Assembly (NCBI RefSeq): GCF_014651815.1
Contig: NZ_BMXP01000003.1
Span: 62,001-126,000, forward strand
Length of the DNA: 64,000 nt
From: Alteromonas halophila
GTDB taxonomy: Bacteria > Pseudomonadota > Gammaproteobacteria > Enterobacterales > Alteromonadaceae
Direction: 5' to 3'
In this document: positions 16,796 to 26,632 of the stretch, one piece after another
Position numbering within the stretch: position 1 is the stretch's first letter
How the letters are laid out: each line of letters starts with the position of its first letter
Program-made: the position numbers and the translations under genes
Notes under the pieces: model-generated
Databases searched by the model: none
Told to the model about the DNA's origin: nothing
The model's input: the letters and a program-made list of their open reading frames with translations, nothing else

Positions 16796-18424
16796 TTACT
16801 GACCCTTGCGCCATGCGAGTATCCAGCTTGTCAGTCCGCAGGTCGCCGAGACAAGGGACCAGCCCCAGTGAAGCTCGTACACGGGCAACAGTGCACTGAC
16901 TATAATCAGCGTGGCGCCAACAATACTGAAATGCGTAGACTGGATGGCCTTAAGTTGCAGCTCGGTTGTTTGCTGATGCTGGCGCTGCTGTTGCAACGGC
17001 AGCCGCTTTACCTGCTGCATGCCATCGTAGAGCAGGTCTGGCATTTCCGGCAGTTTTTCGGACCAGTACGGTAAGTTCTGTCGTATTTTTGCGGCTATCG
17101 CCCGCACACCAATCTGCTCTTTCATCCAGTTTTCTAAAAACGGTTTGGCGGTTTTCCACAGATCCAGTTGCGGATACAGCTGGCGACCGAGACCTTCAAT
17201 ATACAGCAGGGTTTTCTGCAACAGCACCAGTTGCGGCTGGACTTCCATATTGAAACGCCGGGCGGTGTTAAACAGTTGCAGCAACACATTACCAAACGAA
17301 ATTTCCGCCAGCGGCTTTTGGAAAATAGGCTCGCACACAGTGCGGATAGCCACTTCAAACTCGTCAATATTGGTGTCCCCGGGTACCCAGCCGGAGTCAG
17401 CATGCAACTGCGCCACCTTACGGTAATCGCGGTTAAAGAAGGCAATAAAGTTTTCCGCCAGATAGCGTTTGTCATCTTTGTTCAGCGTGCCGACAATACC
17501 GAAATCAATGGCGATATACTTAGGATCGTGCGGGTTTTCTGTGGCAACAAAAATGTTACCCGGATGCATGTCAGCATGGAAAAAACTGTCACGGAACACC
17601 TGGGTAAAAAACACTTCCACGCCGCGCTCGGCCAGCACTTTCATGTTGGTATTCTGCGCCAGCAAGGCGTCGATGTTGGAAATCGGCACACCATAAATGC
17701 GCTCCATCACCATCACATTCTGACGGCAATAGTCGCTGTAGATTTCCGGCACATAAAGCGCGTCTGACGTCTCGAAATTGCGGCGAAGCTGGATCCCATT
17801 AGCCGATTCACGCAGCAAATCCAGCTCATCAACAATGGTCTTTTCATATTCATGCACCACTTCCACCGGCCGCAAACGCTTGCCGTCAGGCAACCAGCGC
17901 TGCAATACCTGAGCAAGAGTGAACAACAGTTTCATGTCTGCATCTATGGTTTTGCGGATGCCAGGCCGCAGTACCTTCACAACCACGGGTTTATCGTTGT
18001 GTTTAAGGGTTGCCGCATGCACCTGCGCGATGGATGCTGATGCCAGTGGCTGGGCCTGAAAGTCGACAAACAGTTCGCTTAGCTGTCTGAGTCCCAGCGC
18101 CTGTCTAATAATGTTCTGTGCGCTGTCACTGGAAAACGGCGCCACTTTATCCTGTAACACTGCCAGTTCATCGGCAATTTCCGGGGGCAGCAGATCCCGG
18201 CGGGTAGACAGCATTTGCCCGAATTTAATAAACACCGGGCCCAGGGATTGCAAGGCAAGCGCAATGCGCATGCCTGGCTTTTTACCTTTATGACGATTGG
18301 GGATCCAAAACACCAGCATACGCAATACGCGCACATACCAGGGCATCCACCGCCGCGGGATAAGCTCATCAAGACCATGCTCCAGCATGACTTTATTTAT
18401 TTGGTACAACCGTAACGCACGCAT
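16796..18424 (-). CDS. ubiB: Ubiquinone biosynthesis atypical kinase/ATPase UbiB
   Basis: A 542-residue protein of the UbiB/ADCK family. The KxGQ motif is in [20 protein letters not shown]; the Ala-rich loop appears as [21 protein letters not shown] carries the kinase lysine; [11 protein letters not shown] and IDFGIVG are the catalytic and DFG-like motifs. Two hydrophobic segments at the C-terminus (about 495-540) anchor it in the inner membrane. UbiB proteins are needed for aerobic ubiquinone synthesis, probably as ATPases that make lipid intermediates accessible. It is the last gene of ubiE-ubiJ-ubiB, with 2 bases between ubiJ and ubiB. Confidence 0.97.
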   Translation of the reverse strand: MRALRLYQINKVMLEHGLDELIPRRWMPWYVRVLRMLVFWIPNRHKGKKPGMRIALALQSLGPVFIKFGQMLSTRRDLLPPEIADELAVLQDKVAPFSSDSAQNIIRQALGLRQLSELFVDFQAQPLASASIAQVHAATLKHNDKPVVVKVLRPGIRKTIDADMKLLFTLAQVLQRWLPDGKRLRPVEVVHEYEKTIVDELDLLRESANGIQLRRNFETSDALYVPEIYSDYCRQNVMVMERIYGVPISNIDALLAQNTNMKVLAERGVEVFFTQVFRDSFFHADMHPGNIFVATENPHDPKYIAIDFGIVGTLNKDDKRYLAENFIAFFNRDYRKVAQLHADSGWVPGDTNIDEFEVAIRTVCEPIFQKPLAEISFGNVLLQLFNTARRFNMEVQPQLVLLQKTLLYIEGLGRQLYPQLDLWKTAKPFLENWMKEQIGVRAIAAKIRQNLPYWSEKLPEMPDLLYDGMQQVKRLPLQQQRQHQQTTELQLKAIQSTHFSIVGATLIIVSALLPVYELHWGWSLVSATCGLTSWILAWRKGQ

Positions 18425-18426
18425 GC

Positions 18427-19068
18427 TTACTTCTTTTTCACCCTGGTTTCCAGACGTTCGAGCCTGGCATTCGCACGCGCCACATCATCCCGCAGCGCTG
18501 CCACTTCATCAGAAAAATGCACTACCGCCAAACGGTGTGCTGCGATGCGCTTTTCTTCTACCAGCGCGTTCCCCAACGCTGCTTCGGTATGCCTGGCCTG
18601 ACGACGAAATGCATCTGTAAATTGCCGCACCAGCGTGCCAGCCTCATGCGCGACGACATCATTGGTATAGCGCGCCAGCTGTTCTTCCAGGTCAATGTCC
18701 AGTGACCGAAACAGTGCACTGACCTTTTGAGCAACACTCAGCTCCCCTTCGACATTGAGCTTTTTTTGCTGAATAAGCCGGGTCAGTTCATTGGTGTTGG
18801 TCAGGCTGGGCAGTGTTGCCAGTTCTGTCTCGATGCAACAGGCATTGCCCGGCAATTCGGCAACAACTTCTGTGACTGACTCGTCGACAGCCAGCACATC
18901 GATACGGTCGGAAAACACCAGGCACAGGCCCTGTGGAAGGGGTGAGATAAACAGATAGAGCCGGTTACCGGCCAGCGGCCTGAGCCGCGCCGGTGTATCC
19001 GGATCCAGATTGATTAGCTTATTGATGGCGGTTTCAATCGCCGCCGTCACCAATGCCGCCGCTGGCAT
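18427..19068 (-). CDS. ubiJ: Ubiquinone biosynthesis accessory factor UbiJ
   Basis: A 213-residue protein with an N-terminal SCP2-like lipid-binding domain ([29 protein letters not shown]) and a C-terminal helical or coiled-coil region ([23 protein letters not shown]). In E. coli UbiJ together with UbiK scaffolds the soluble ubiquinone-synthesis complex and binds the lipid intermediates. Its start overlaps the ubiE stop (TGATG), and its stop lies 2 bases before ubiB, so the three are translationally linked. Confidence 0.93.
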   Translation of the reverse strand: MPAAALVTAAIETAINKLINLDPDTPARLRPLAGNRLYLFISPLPQGLCLVFSDRIDVLAVDESVTEVVAELPGNACCIETELATLPSLTNTNELTRLIQQKKLNVEGELSVAQKVSALFRSLDIDLEEQLARYTNDVVAHEAGTLVRQFTDAFRRQARHTEAALGNALVEEKRIAAHRLAVVHFSDEVAALRDDVARANARLERLETRVKKK

Positions 19069-19856
19069 CAGAATTTATAACCACGATGCAGTGCGACGAT
19101 ACCGCCGGTCAGGTTGTGATAATCACACTGCTCAAAACCAGCCTGCTCAAACATATCTTTGAGCGTATCCTGGTCAGGATGCATGCGAATACTTTCAGCC
19201 AGATACTGATAACTTTCACTGTCGCCCGCCACCAGTTGCCCCATTTTTGGAAGAATATGGAATGAGTAAGCGTCGTAGACCTTGCTTAGCTGCTCGGACG
19301 TTGGCTTGGAAAACTCCAGCACCAGTAGCCGTCCGCCGGGTTTAAGGACACGGTAGATGGAGTTCAGAGCATTTTGCTTTTCTGTCACATTACGCAGCCC
19401 AAACGCCATGGTCACAATATCAAAATGATTATCGGGAAATGGCAGGGCTTCAGCATCAGCCTGAACATAGTCGATGTTGCTGATAAGGCCCTGATCACGC
19501 AACTTATCACGCCCCACCGCCAGCATCGAATGGTTGATATCGGCCAGCGTGACCTGCCCTGAAGGACCTACCAGCCTGGAAAACTTTGCCGTTAAATCAC
19601 CGGTGCCGCCGGCAATATCCAGCACCTTGTTGCCGGGTCTGGCATTGGCGCAGTCGATGGTATAGCGCTTCCACAAGCGGTGGATACCCATCGACATCAG
19701 GTCGTTCATAACATCGTATTTGGCCGCGACCGAATCAAATACATTCGCTACCAGTGATGCTTTTTGCTGCTTGTCGACCTGCTTGAATCCGAAATCGGTT
19801 TGAGTCGTGCCCTGGCCGGCCTCGTCGGCTTGCGCCTGATGCTGGTTGTCGCTCAT
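19068..19856 (-). CDS. ubiE: Ubiquinone/menaquinone C-methyltransferase UbiE
   Basis: A 262-residue SAM-dependent methyltransferase. Motif I is [15 protein letters not shown]; further family motifs are [42 protein letters not shown] and FGLRNV. It methylates the benzoquinone ring in ubiquinone synthesis (and demethylmenaquinone when present). It heads the ubiE-ubiJ-ubiB operon. The first 20 residues are polar ([20 protein letters not shown]) and variable among homologues. Confidence 0.97.
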   Translation of the reverse strand: MSDNQHQAQADEAGQGTTQTDFGFKQVDKQQKASLVANVFDSVAAKYDVMNDLMSMGIHRLWKRYTIDCANARPGNKVLDIAGGTGDLTAKFSRLVGPSGQVTLADINHSMLAVGRDKLRDQGLISNIDYVQADAEALPFPDNHFDIVTMAFGLRNVTEKQNALNSIYRVLKPGGRLLVLEFSKPTSEQLSKVYDAYSFHILPKMGQLVAGDSESYQYLAESIRMHPDQDTLKDMFEQAGFEQCDYHNLTGGIVALHRGYKF

Positions 19857-20006
19857 GACGTTTTGTTACCTTCCATTCACCGCATGACAGACAGTACAGC
19901 AGGTGCGGTCAACCACTCACTGCCCGTCGTATATTGTATGGGGAGCCCCCAGTCATGCCAAGAGTGTACAGAATAATGTGTCGTGGCAACAGCGTTAGCG
20001 CGCAAA

Positions 20007-20699
20007 TCAGTCTAAGCGGCGATTGCTGCCCCAGCTAAGTGCCAGGATCTGGCTGAGCGCTGTCAGCGAACGACCGCTTTGCTGCTGCCATTCAACAAAC
20101 TGTTTGTTCATGGCGCGCAGGCTTTTAAGGCTAGCCGCACCGCCATCTATCACCTCGTGCCTGCGCAGGTAGTCTTCAGCGTCGCGTGACAGCAAAAAGG
20201 TATCAATACCCAGTGCCCGCAGCATATACGGCCCTGTATTTCCGCCCAGTCGCGCGCCACGTTTTTTTAAGAACAACCATAAGTCAGTGATGCTTTCACT
20301 GCTATATCCGGCGACAAATTTTCCGAAGCTGCCGTGCTCTCGGGCAACATCGTTAATCATCATGGCGTTGTCACGCACGGTCATGACTTTTTTGTAGTTT
20401 CTGACAATGCGCTTATCACTGGCCTTCTGTTCCAGCATTTCATCAGGCATCAGCAGCACTTTTTCGACATTAAAGTCGAAAAACACCTCTTCAAATGCCG
20501 GCCACTTCTGCTCAATGACGCGCCACACAAAGCCAGACTGGAAGACCTTTTTGGTCATCGCCGCTAAGAAACGATCATCGCTGATAGCGGCGACCTCGTC
20601 ATCAGACAGCGGCGAGGCCAGCATGGCCTCCAGTGCCCTTTCACCACCTTTACGCTCGCAGGCGCGCTGGTAAATGGCGCTATAGTGCTCCGCCTTCAC
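20007..20699 (-). CDS. Tag-like DNA-3-methyladenine glycosylase I homologue
   Basis: A 230-residue protein with the helical pattern of the Tag superfamily: ALEAMLASPLSDDEVAAISDDRFLAAMTKKVFQSGFVWRVIEQKWPAFEEVFF, then ASDKRIVRNYKKVMTVRDNA and KKRGARLGGNTGPYMLRALGIDTF. Compared with E. coli Tag it lacks the N-terminal CGW / HEWG segment and the C-terminal His/Cys-rich tail, that is, the zinc-binding residues. It therefore belongs to a divergent branch; repair of alkylated DNA is inferred. Its start overlaps the prlC stop by 4 bases, so both share a transcript. Confidence 0.7.
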   Translation of the reverse strand: MKAEHYSAIYQRACERKGGERALEAMLASPLSDDEVAAISDDRFLAAMTKKVFQSGFVWRVIEQKWPAFEEVFFDFNVEKVLLMPDEMLEQKASDKRIVRNYKKVMTVRDNAMMINDVAREHGSFGKFVAGYSSESITDLWLFLKKRGARLGGNTGPYMLRALGIDTFLLSRDAEDYLRRHEVIDGGAASLKSLRAMNKQFVEWQQQSGRSLTALSQILALSWGSNRRLD

Positions 20700-22732
20700 T
20701 GACCAATCCCGCTGTGCCTGAGCAATGCATCCACTTCTGGCTCGCGACCACGAAACGCCACGAATAATTCCATCGGCTCACGGCTACCGCCCATTTCCAG
20801 AATATTGTGCAGAAATGCGCGGCCCGTTTCGCGGTTGAATATGCCGTCTTCTTCAAACTTGCTGTAGGCATCGGCCGACAGCACTTCGGCCCATTTATAG
20901 CTGTAATAACCGGCCGCATAACCACCGGCAAAAATGTGACCAAAACCGTGCTGGAAACGGTTGAAGGACGGTGGAATAAGTACCGCCACTTCCTGACGAA
21001 CCGCATCCAGTGTGCCCTGCACATCCACGTCTTTGCCATCCTGCATATGCAGCTGGAAGTCGAACAGGCTGAATTCCAGTTGCCTTACCATTTGCATGGC
21101 TGACTGATAGTCACGGGCGGCCAGCATACGCTCAAGTAAATCTTCCGGCAGCGGCTCACCGGTTTCATAATGACCGGAAATTTCATTCAGCGCGTCTTTT
21201 TCCCAGCACCAGTTTTCTAAAAACTGGCTGGGCAGTTCAACTGCATCCCAGGGCACCCCGTTAACACCAGACACACTGGCAACCGACATTTTGGTCAGCA
21301 TGTGATGTATGCCGTGACCGAACTCATGGAACAGGGTAAGCACTTCATCATGCGTAAACAACGCGGGTTTATCCCCCACCGGGGCATTGAAGTTACAGGT
21401 CAGATAGGCAACCGGTAGCTGAAGTTCGCCGGCGGCGTTTTCACGGCGCACGCGACATTCATCCATCCAGGCCCCGCCACGCTTTTTCGGACGTGCGTAC
21501 AGGTCCAGAAAGAAGCTGCCGCGCTCAATACCCGCTTCATCAGTAATAGTGAAAAAGCGTACATCTTTGTGGTAGGTATCCACATCGTGCTTTTCAATGA
21601 TCGTCAGGCCGTACAGACGCTCCACCACCATAAACAAGCCATGCAGCACCTTGTCTTCCGGGAAATAAGGGCGCAGCATTTCATCACTGATGGTGTATTT
21701 TTCCTGTTTAAGCTTTTCGCTGTAGTAAGGAATATCCCAGGCCTTGAGATCGCTCATGCCATGGCTTTTGCTGGCATAGTCCAGCACCTCATCCAGATCG
21801 CGCTGGGCCTGAGGCCTGGATTTATCAGCAAGGTCGCGTAAAAATGCCATGACCTGCTCCGGCGATTCGGCCATTTTCGTAGCCAGTGACAGTTCAGCAT
21901 AACTATCAAAGTCAAGCAATCGCGCCATTTCGGTGCGCAACGTCAGGGTTTGCTGAATGATCTTGGTGTTATCCCATTTGCCGGCCTGCGGTCCCTGGTC
22001 GGACGCACGGGTAGAAAACGCCCGGTACATTTCTTCGCGCAACTTGCGGTTATCTGCGTACAGCATCACCGGCAGATAGGAGGGAATATCCAGCGTGAAC
22101 AGCCAGCCATCCAGCTCTTTTTCCTGTGCAGCCTGCGCGGCGGCATCCAGCGCCGAGTCGGGTAACCCGTTCAGCGCATCCTTATCAGTAACATGTTTGG
22201 TCCAGCCCATTGTGGCATCCATCACATTATTACTGAACGTCGAGGACAGTTCGCTGAGCTGGGACGAAATTTCAGCAAAGCGGGCTTTCTTATCCTCTGG
22301 CAGTGCGACACCCGATAAGGTGAAATCGCGCAGGGTATTGTCGATATGTTTCTGGCGCTGCTCATCGAGGCCTTTGTACTCTTCGCTTTCGCGCAGCGCC
22401 TTGTAGGCCTGGTACAGACCGTCATGCTGTCCAACCCAGGTGCCATACGCTGATAACAGCGGCAGACAGGCGTCGTGGGCTTCACGCAGCGCATCAGTGC
22501 TAACCACCGAGTTCATGTGCGATACCGGAGAAAAAATTTTACTTAACCGGTCATCCGCATCTTCTATTCTGGTCACTACGTTACGGTACGTGTAGTCTTG
22601 GGAGTCGACGACGGCCTCGATTTCCTGTTTACAATGGGCGATAGCACGTTCTACGGCGGGTTTAATCTGGTCAGGCGTGATGTCGGAAAACGCCGGTAAC
22701 CCGTCAACATTCTCAATAGCAGATGTGGTCAT
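20696..22732 (-). CDS. prlC: Oligopeptidase A (M3 family)
   Basis: A 678-residue cytosolic zinc metallopeptidase. The HExxH motif is in TLFHEFGHGIHHML; KRGGAWMDECR, LPVAYLTCNF and SQFLENWCWE are further M3 signatures. It trims short peptides, including cleaved signal peptides, and acts late in protein turnover. I start at ATG 22732 (MTTSAIENVDGLP) because GAGAG lies 4-8 bases upstream and the sequence aligns there; the longer frame adds an unlikely 20-residue hydrophobic stretch. It is co-transcribed with the Tag-like gene and diverges from gor. Confidence 0.95.
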   Translation of the reverse strand: MTTSAIENVDGLPAFSDITPDQIKPAVERAIAHCKQEIEAVVDSQDYTYRNVVTRIEDADDRLSKIFSPVSHMNSVVSTDALREAHDACLPLLSAYGTWVGQHDGLYQAYKALRESEEYKGLDEQRQKHIDNTLRDFTLSGVALPEDKKARFAEISSQLSELSSTFSNNVMDATMGWTKHVTDKDALNGLPDSALDAAAQAAQEKELDGWLFTLDIPSYLPVMLYADNRKLREEMYRAFSTRASDQGPQAGKWDNTKIIQQTLTLRTEMARLLDFDSYAELSLATKMAESPEQVMAFLRDLADKSRPQAQRDLDEVLDYASKSHGMSDLKAWDIPYYSEKLKQEKYTISDEMLRPYFPEDKVLHGLFMVVERLYGLTIIEKHDVDTYHKDVRFFTITDEAGIERGSFFLDLYARPKKRGGAWMDECRVRRENAAGELQLPVAYLTCNFNAPVGDKPALFTHDEVLTLFHEFGHGIHHMLTKMSVASVSGVNGVPWDAVELPSQFLENWCWEKDALNEISGHYETGEPLPEDLLERMLAARDYQSAMQMVRQLEFSLFDFQLHMQDGKDVDVQGTLDAVRQEVAVLIPPSFNRFQHGFGHIFAGGYAAGYYSYKWAEVLSADAYSKFEEDGIFNRETGRAFLHNILEMGGSREPMELFVAFRGREPEVDALLRHSGIGQ

Positions 22733-22933
22733 TCGTCTCTCATTTTTAATCAGTGTTGTTGAGTATGTAAGGCTGACAGTGTAGAAAAACAAGAGCCTGA
22801 CCTCACCACTTTGTGCGAGACCTGACGAATAACATGCATAGCTGTAAACCGGGCGGGCCCCGTGCAGGTATTATTACCCTGGAAATAAACATACCAGGGC
22901 GGGTATTCAGATAACAATGGTAAAGAGACTGCA

Positions 22934-24286
22934 ATGAAGGAATTTGACTATATAAGTATTGGTGGTGGCAGTGGCGGTATTGCTTCTGCCAACCGCGCCG
23001 CCAAACACGGGAAGCGCGCAGCCATCATCGAAGCCAAAGACATTGGCGGCACCTGCGTTAATGTTGGCTGTGTTCCAAAAAAAGCCATGTGGTACGGTGC
23101 CCAGGTGGCCGAGGCCATCCACCGTTACTCACCCGAGTATGGTTTCGATATAGATGTCCGGCATTTTAGCTGGGACAGCCTGATTGCCAGCCGCCAGGCG
23201 TACATCGAGCGCATTCATAGCTCCTATGACAGGGTACTGACGAAAAACGACGTGACGTTAATCAAAGGCTTTGCACGCTTTATCGATAACCACACCATCG
23301 AGGTTAATGGTGAGCGCTATTACGGCGAACACATTACCATTGCTACCGGCGGGCATCCTGTTAAGCCAGATATTCCGGGCGCAGAGCATGGCATTGATTC
23401 GGATGGTTTCTTTGCCCTTAAAAGCCAGCCCAAGCGTGCCGTTGTTGTGGGCGCCGGCTATATCGGTGTAGAGCTGGCTGGCGTATTGCACAGCCTGGGT
23501 ACCCACACCGATTTGGTCGTGCGTAAACACGCGCCGTTACGCAATTTTGATCCCATCATTCATGAGACGCTGGTGGATATCATGCATGCTGAAGGGGCCA
23601 CATTGCACAATCACGCCGAAGTTACCCAGGTCGAGAAGAATGATGATGGCGAGCTTACAGTGCACCTGAGTAATGGAGAAACCCTGTCTACCGACTGTCT
23701 GATCTGGGCAATTGGCCGTGCGCCGTCCACCAACAATATTGGGCTTGAGAACACGGATGTGACGGTCAATGAGGATGGCACCATCCAGGTTGATAAGTAT
23801 CAGAACACCAGTGCAGATAAGATTTATGCAGTAGGTGATATCACCGGCAAGGCTGAACTGACGCCGGTCGCGATCAAAGCCGGCCGCCTGTTGTGCGAGC
23901 GCTTATTTAATGGTCAGGATGACGCGCATCTGGATTATACGCTGATCCCAACTGTTGTATTCAGTCACCCTCCCATTGGGGTTATTGGCCTGACTGAACC
24001 AGAGGCCATTGAGCAGTATGGCCAGGATAACATCAAGGTCTACTCTTCCTCGTTTGCCTCCATGTATACGGCCGTCACCCGCCACCGTCAGGCGACCAAA
24101 ATGAAGCTAATCTGCCAGGGACCAGATGAAAAAGTAATCGGCCTGCACGGTATTGGTCATGGTATGGACGAAATGCTGCAGGGCTTTGCGGTAGCAATAA
24201 AGATGGGCGCTACCAAAGCCGATCTCGATGCCTGCGTCGCCATTCACCCGACCAGCGCCGAAGAGTTTGTGACGATGACAGGGTAA
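22934..24286 (+). CDS. gor: Glutathione-disulfide reductase
   Basis: A 450-residue FAD/NADPH enzyme that reduces glutathione disulfide. The N-terminal FAD motif is [15 protein letters not shown], the redox-active disulfide [13 protein letters not shown], the NADPH-binding [19 protein letters not shown], the second FAD motif IYAVGDITG and the catalytic C-terminal [10 protein letters not shown]. Length matches E. coli Gor (450). In its 5' region CCCTGG (22877-22882) and CCAGGG (22894-22899) form an inverted repeat, perhaps a leader hairpin or operator. It diverges from prlC. Confidence 0.97.
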   Translation: MKEFDYISIGGGSGGIASANRAAKHGKRAAIIEAKDIGGTCVNVGCVPKKAMWYGAQVAEAIHRYSPEYGFDIDVRHFSWDSLIASRQAYIERIHSSYDRVLTKNDVTLIKGFARFIDNHTIEVNGERYYGEHITIATGGHPVKPDIPGAEHGIDSDGFFALKSQPKRAVVVGAGYIGVELAGVLHSLGTHTDLVVRKHAPLRNFDPIIHETLVDIMHAEGATLHNHAEVTQVEKNDDGELTVHLSNGETLSTDCLIWAIGRAPSTNNIGLENTDVTVNEDGTIQVDKYQNTSADKIYAVGDITGKAELTPVAIKAGRLLCERLFNGQDDAHLDYTLIPTVVFSHPPIGVIGLTEPEAIEQYGQDNIKVYSSSFASMYTAVTRHRQATKMKLICQGPDEKVIGLHGIGHGMDEMLQGFAVAIKMGATKADLDACVAIHPTSAEEFVTMTG

Positions 24287-24295
24287 CGCAGAAAA

Positions 24296-24344
24296 CCCGG
24301 TAGGAGAAACGTTATAAGTGCGATGATGCGCAACGCTTACCGGG
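24296..24344 (+). terminator. Hairpin after gor
   Basis: CCCGGTA (24296-24302) pairs with TACCGGG (24338-24344), 10 bases after the gor stop. Inner bases (around GTT / AAC) can extend pairing. No long T tract follows. Confidence 0.45.
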
Positions 24345-24358
24345 ATGCGTTACTTCTT

Positions 24359-24392
24359 ACGCTGATTAAAGACAGGTTTCATTAATCAGCGT
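24359..24392. terminator. 11-bp inverted repeat between convergent genes
   Basis: ACGCTGATTAA (24359-24369) and TTAATCAGCGT (24382-24392) are exact complements around a 12-nt loop. It lies between the convergent gor and diguanylate cyclase genes, 72 bases downstream of gor. A bidirectional terminator is likely, although neither side has a strong T run. Confidence 0.5.
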
Positions 24393-24471
24393 TATGCCTG
24401 ACTGCAGGCCTCCCCAGTGCTACCTGCCGCCAGTGCGTTGATGGCAGCTCCTGGCCTACAAGTCTGCCAGA

Positions 24472-25467
24472 TCATGTATTTGCCACCACCCGGTTTTTAC
24501 CACTTCGCTTGGCTTCATACATGGCCTTGTCTGCGCGATTCAGCCAGTCACAACCATTTTCACCGGATACCAAAGCAGCAATACCCAGCGAGATCGTGTA
24601 ATAAGGTGTTGCTTTTGCGCTATCCGCTTCTATTGTCTGGCGGATTTTCTCTGCCAGGCCTCTCGCATCATCAAGCGAGGCGTCTTCCATCAGAATGGCA
24701 AATTCCTCACCACCGATGCGGTACACGGTATCGGTTTTACGCAGCACTGTCTGCGCCGATTTAACGAGGTGTTTTAGTACCGCATCCCCGACACTGTGGC
24801 CATGGTTGTCGTTCAGTAATTTAAAATTATCAATATCAATGACGATCAGGCAACTGGGCGTATTGAGTATCACCGATTCTTTCAGTGTCATTTCCAGCGC
24901 ATGGTCAAAGGCTCTTCTGTTACCACTTTTGGTTAAAAAGTCCTGCGTTGCTAACAGGTCCAGGTTGCGATTTTCTGATTTGATTTCATTGGCAAATACA
25001 TTAATAAAGAATGTGGTACCAAACAGGGCAACAAAAATATTAATAAACTCCAGCGTGGTCAGTGACGCCTGTAAGGTCGGTATAATCAGCGCGCACATCA
25101 ATAGAACGTATAGATAGGCAACCCGTGTCGAGGTTAAAAAAAACATGGTCAGAGATGCAGGGTATATCCAGTAGACCTGGTGCGCGCCACCGAGGAGCAC
25201 TGTCATGGCCGATCCTAGTGACACCAGCAAACACATATAAAGTTTGGAAAAAACGATATACTGTTGTCGATATGCACAGGTAAATATAAGTGCAGCACTG
25301 CCTATCAGATATACGTCGAGGGCAAACACCTGCCAGTCGAGTATGAACAGGCGATAAAGGGTCAGGGGAGCAACAAAAACAAATAGTAACCCACTCAGCC
25401 CCATTAAAATTCGCGTTGGCAGGGGACTGCTTTTAAATTTCGAGTAGGCGACTGCAATCAAACTCAA
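24472..25467 (-). CDS. Membrane-bound diguanylate cyclase (GGDEF)
   Basis: A protein of about 331 residues. The N-terminal 160 residues form five to six transmembrane segments with no recognised sensory domain. The C-terminal GGDEF domain has the active site as YRIGGEEFAIL, the metal-binding DIDNFKLLND and the inhibitory I-site RKTD, five residues before GGEEF. It should make c-di-GMP and be subject to product inhibition. No EAL domain is present. The longest frame starts at TTG 25467; another TTG follows two codons later, and no ATG precedes the first membrane segment, so the exact start is open. Confidence 0.88.
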   Translation of the reverse strand: MSLIAVAYSKFKSSPLPTRILMGLSGLLFVFVAPLTLYRLFILDWQVFALDVYLIGSAALIFTCAYRQQYIVFSKLYMCLLVSLGSAMTVLLGGAHQVYWIYPASLTMFFLTSTRVAYLYVLLMCALIIPTLQASLTTLEFINIFVALFGTTFFINVFANEIKSENRNLDLLATQDFLTKSGNRRAFDHALEMTLKESVILNTPSCLIVIDIDNFKLLNDNHGHSVGDAVLKHLVKSAQTVLRKTDTVYRIGGEEFAILMEDASLDDARGLAEKIRQTIEADSAKATPYYTISLGIAALVSGENGCDWLNRADKAMYEAKRSGKNRVVANT

Positions 25468-25695
25468 TGGTATACGACTTTTTCTTATTAGTGACTATTA
25501 ACAAATAGTCAAAGCTCACGCATTCAGCCACCTCTTTTTGCCGCTAATTTCTGCTTTTCTCGCTATGAGCGAACGTAAAACATGGCAATAAGCACTGAAT
25601 GCACGCAACAGCGCTCGCGTAATTATCAGGCACGTGACAACCGCCTGCGTTACACCCTGCTATTACAACCTTTTTTGGCACCTGTACGGTGGCGT
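25468..25695. other. Intergenic, nothing recognised
   Basis: About 230 bp between the start of the diguanylate cyclase gene and the stop of the GntR regulator gene, both on the minus strand. It must include the cyclase promoter. No gene or strong repeat is seen. Confidence 0.3.
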
Positions 25696-26433
25696 TTAAC
25701 CCACCAGGTGCCGCAGAGAGTAAAGATCACGCGTCTGGCTGGTTTTCTTTCTTACTTCTTCTAACGCCTGCTTCTCACTCAGTTCAAACAACGCATTGAT
25801 CAACCGGTTAAAATGCGCATGCATAGCGGTTCTTGCAGCCTGAGCATCATTATTTTTCAATGCCGTATATATCGCTTTATGCTCATTAAGCCGGTCTTTA
25901 TCCGACTGCGTGCACACGTTGGCATAGGCAGACTGTATTTGAGGAAGGGTGTCGCGTAACGTCCAGAACTTCTGCACCGCAAGCACGATCGCATTGTTTC
26001 TGGTCGCTCTCGAAATAACCAGGTGAAATTCTCTGTCGGCTTTTTCTGCCCCCACACCGGACTCCATGACCTCCAGTGTAGTTTTTAAGGTCGCAAGTTC
26101 ACCTTCGGAAATAGAAAGGGCTGCAAGTGCGGCAGCCTCGCCTTCGACGAGCGCGCGCGCCTGGGTAAGCTCAAACGCACTGATGTCCGATCCTTCGCTT
26201 TCACTGTCATTCTTTGGTGGTTCAAGAACATACACACCTGAACTTGTCCTGGCTTCAACAAGGTGTTTGACTTCCAGCGCTATGATCGATTCACGGATGG
26301 TGGGGCGACTAACATCAAAGGTCTCGGCAAGTTCACGTTCAGGCGGCAACCGACTACCAGGAGGATAGGTACCTGACTTGATCAATGCCTCAATTTTTTC
26401 TGCGATTTGCCAAAACATACGTCGGCTTTTCAT
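25696..26433 (-). CDS. FadR-subfamily GntR regulator of the alginate locus
   Basis: A 245-residue regulator. The N-terminal winged helix is typical GntR: YPPGSRLPPERELAETFDVSRPTIRESIIALE. The C-terminal all-helical FadR-type (FCD) ligand domain carries DREFHLVISRATRN and a final HKAIYTALKNNDAQAARTAMHAHFNRL with His residues that often bind a metal. I start at ATG 26433 because AAGGA lies 7 bases upstream. It lies just after the alginate TonB receptor gene and faces a shared operator-like motif in its own promoter. It probably represses the locus and is released by a uronate intermediate such as KDG or DEH; the ligand is inferred. Confidence 0.88.
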   Translation of the reverse strand: MKSRRMFWQIAEKIEALIKSGTYPPGSRLPPERELAETFDVSRPTIRESIIALEVKHLVEARTSSGVYVLEPPKNDSESEGSDISAFELTQARALVEGEAAALAALSISEGELATLKTTLEVMESGVGAEKADREFHLVISRATRNNAIVLAVQKFWTLRDTLPQIQSAYANVCTQSDKDRLNEHKAIYTALKNNDAQAARTAMHAHFNRLINALFELSEKQALEEVRKKTSQTRDLYSLRHLVG

Positions 26434-26533
26434 ATTATTGTCCTTCAATTTAAGGAAGGTTGCGCCCGGTTCAGAATCTGATAATAACAAACGCTTATCT
26501 CAGATTCGATAAGACGGTCCAACATACCTTAAA

Positions 26534-26580
26534 TTGGTAATAATGCAATCCAAAATTGGTTATATAGCACTATTTAAAAC
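26534..26580 (-). promoter_or_regulatory. gntR promoter with operator-like motifs
   Basis: Read on the minus strand, TATATA (about 26561-26566) follows a TTGACT 16 bases upstream, a plausible sigma-70 promoter for the regulator gene. Just downstream lie CCAATTTTGG (26550-26559) and ATTATTACCAA (26534-26544, which is TTGGTAATAAT on the plus strand). The 11-mer is repeated before the TonB receptor gene at 29715-29725. Position downstream of the -10 fits autorepression. Confidence 0.6.
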
Positions 26581-26632
26581 CGAGTCAATGCAGCACGTAG
26601 CGCGGGTTGACGCGCTACGTGCCTGACGTGTG

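Noticed and set aside
17168..17767. 199-codon antisense frame within ubiB
   Set aside because: Opposite strand of a strongly conserved gene; its open length follows from codon bias.
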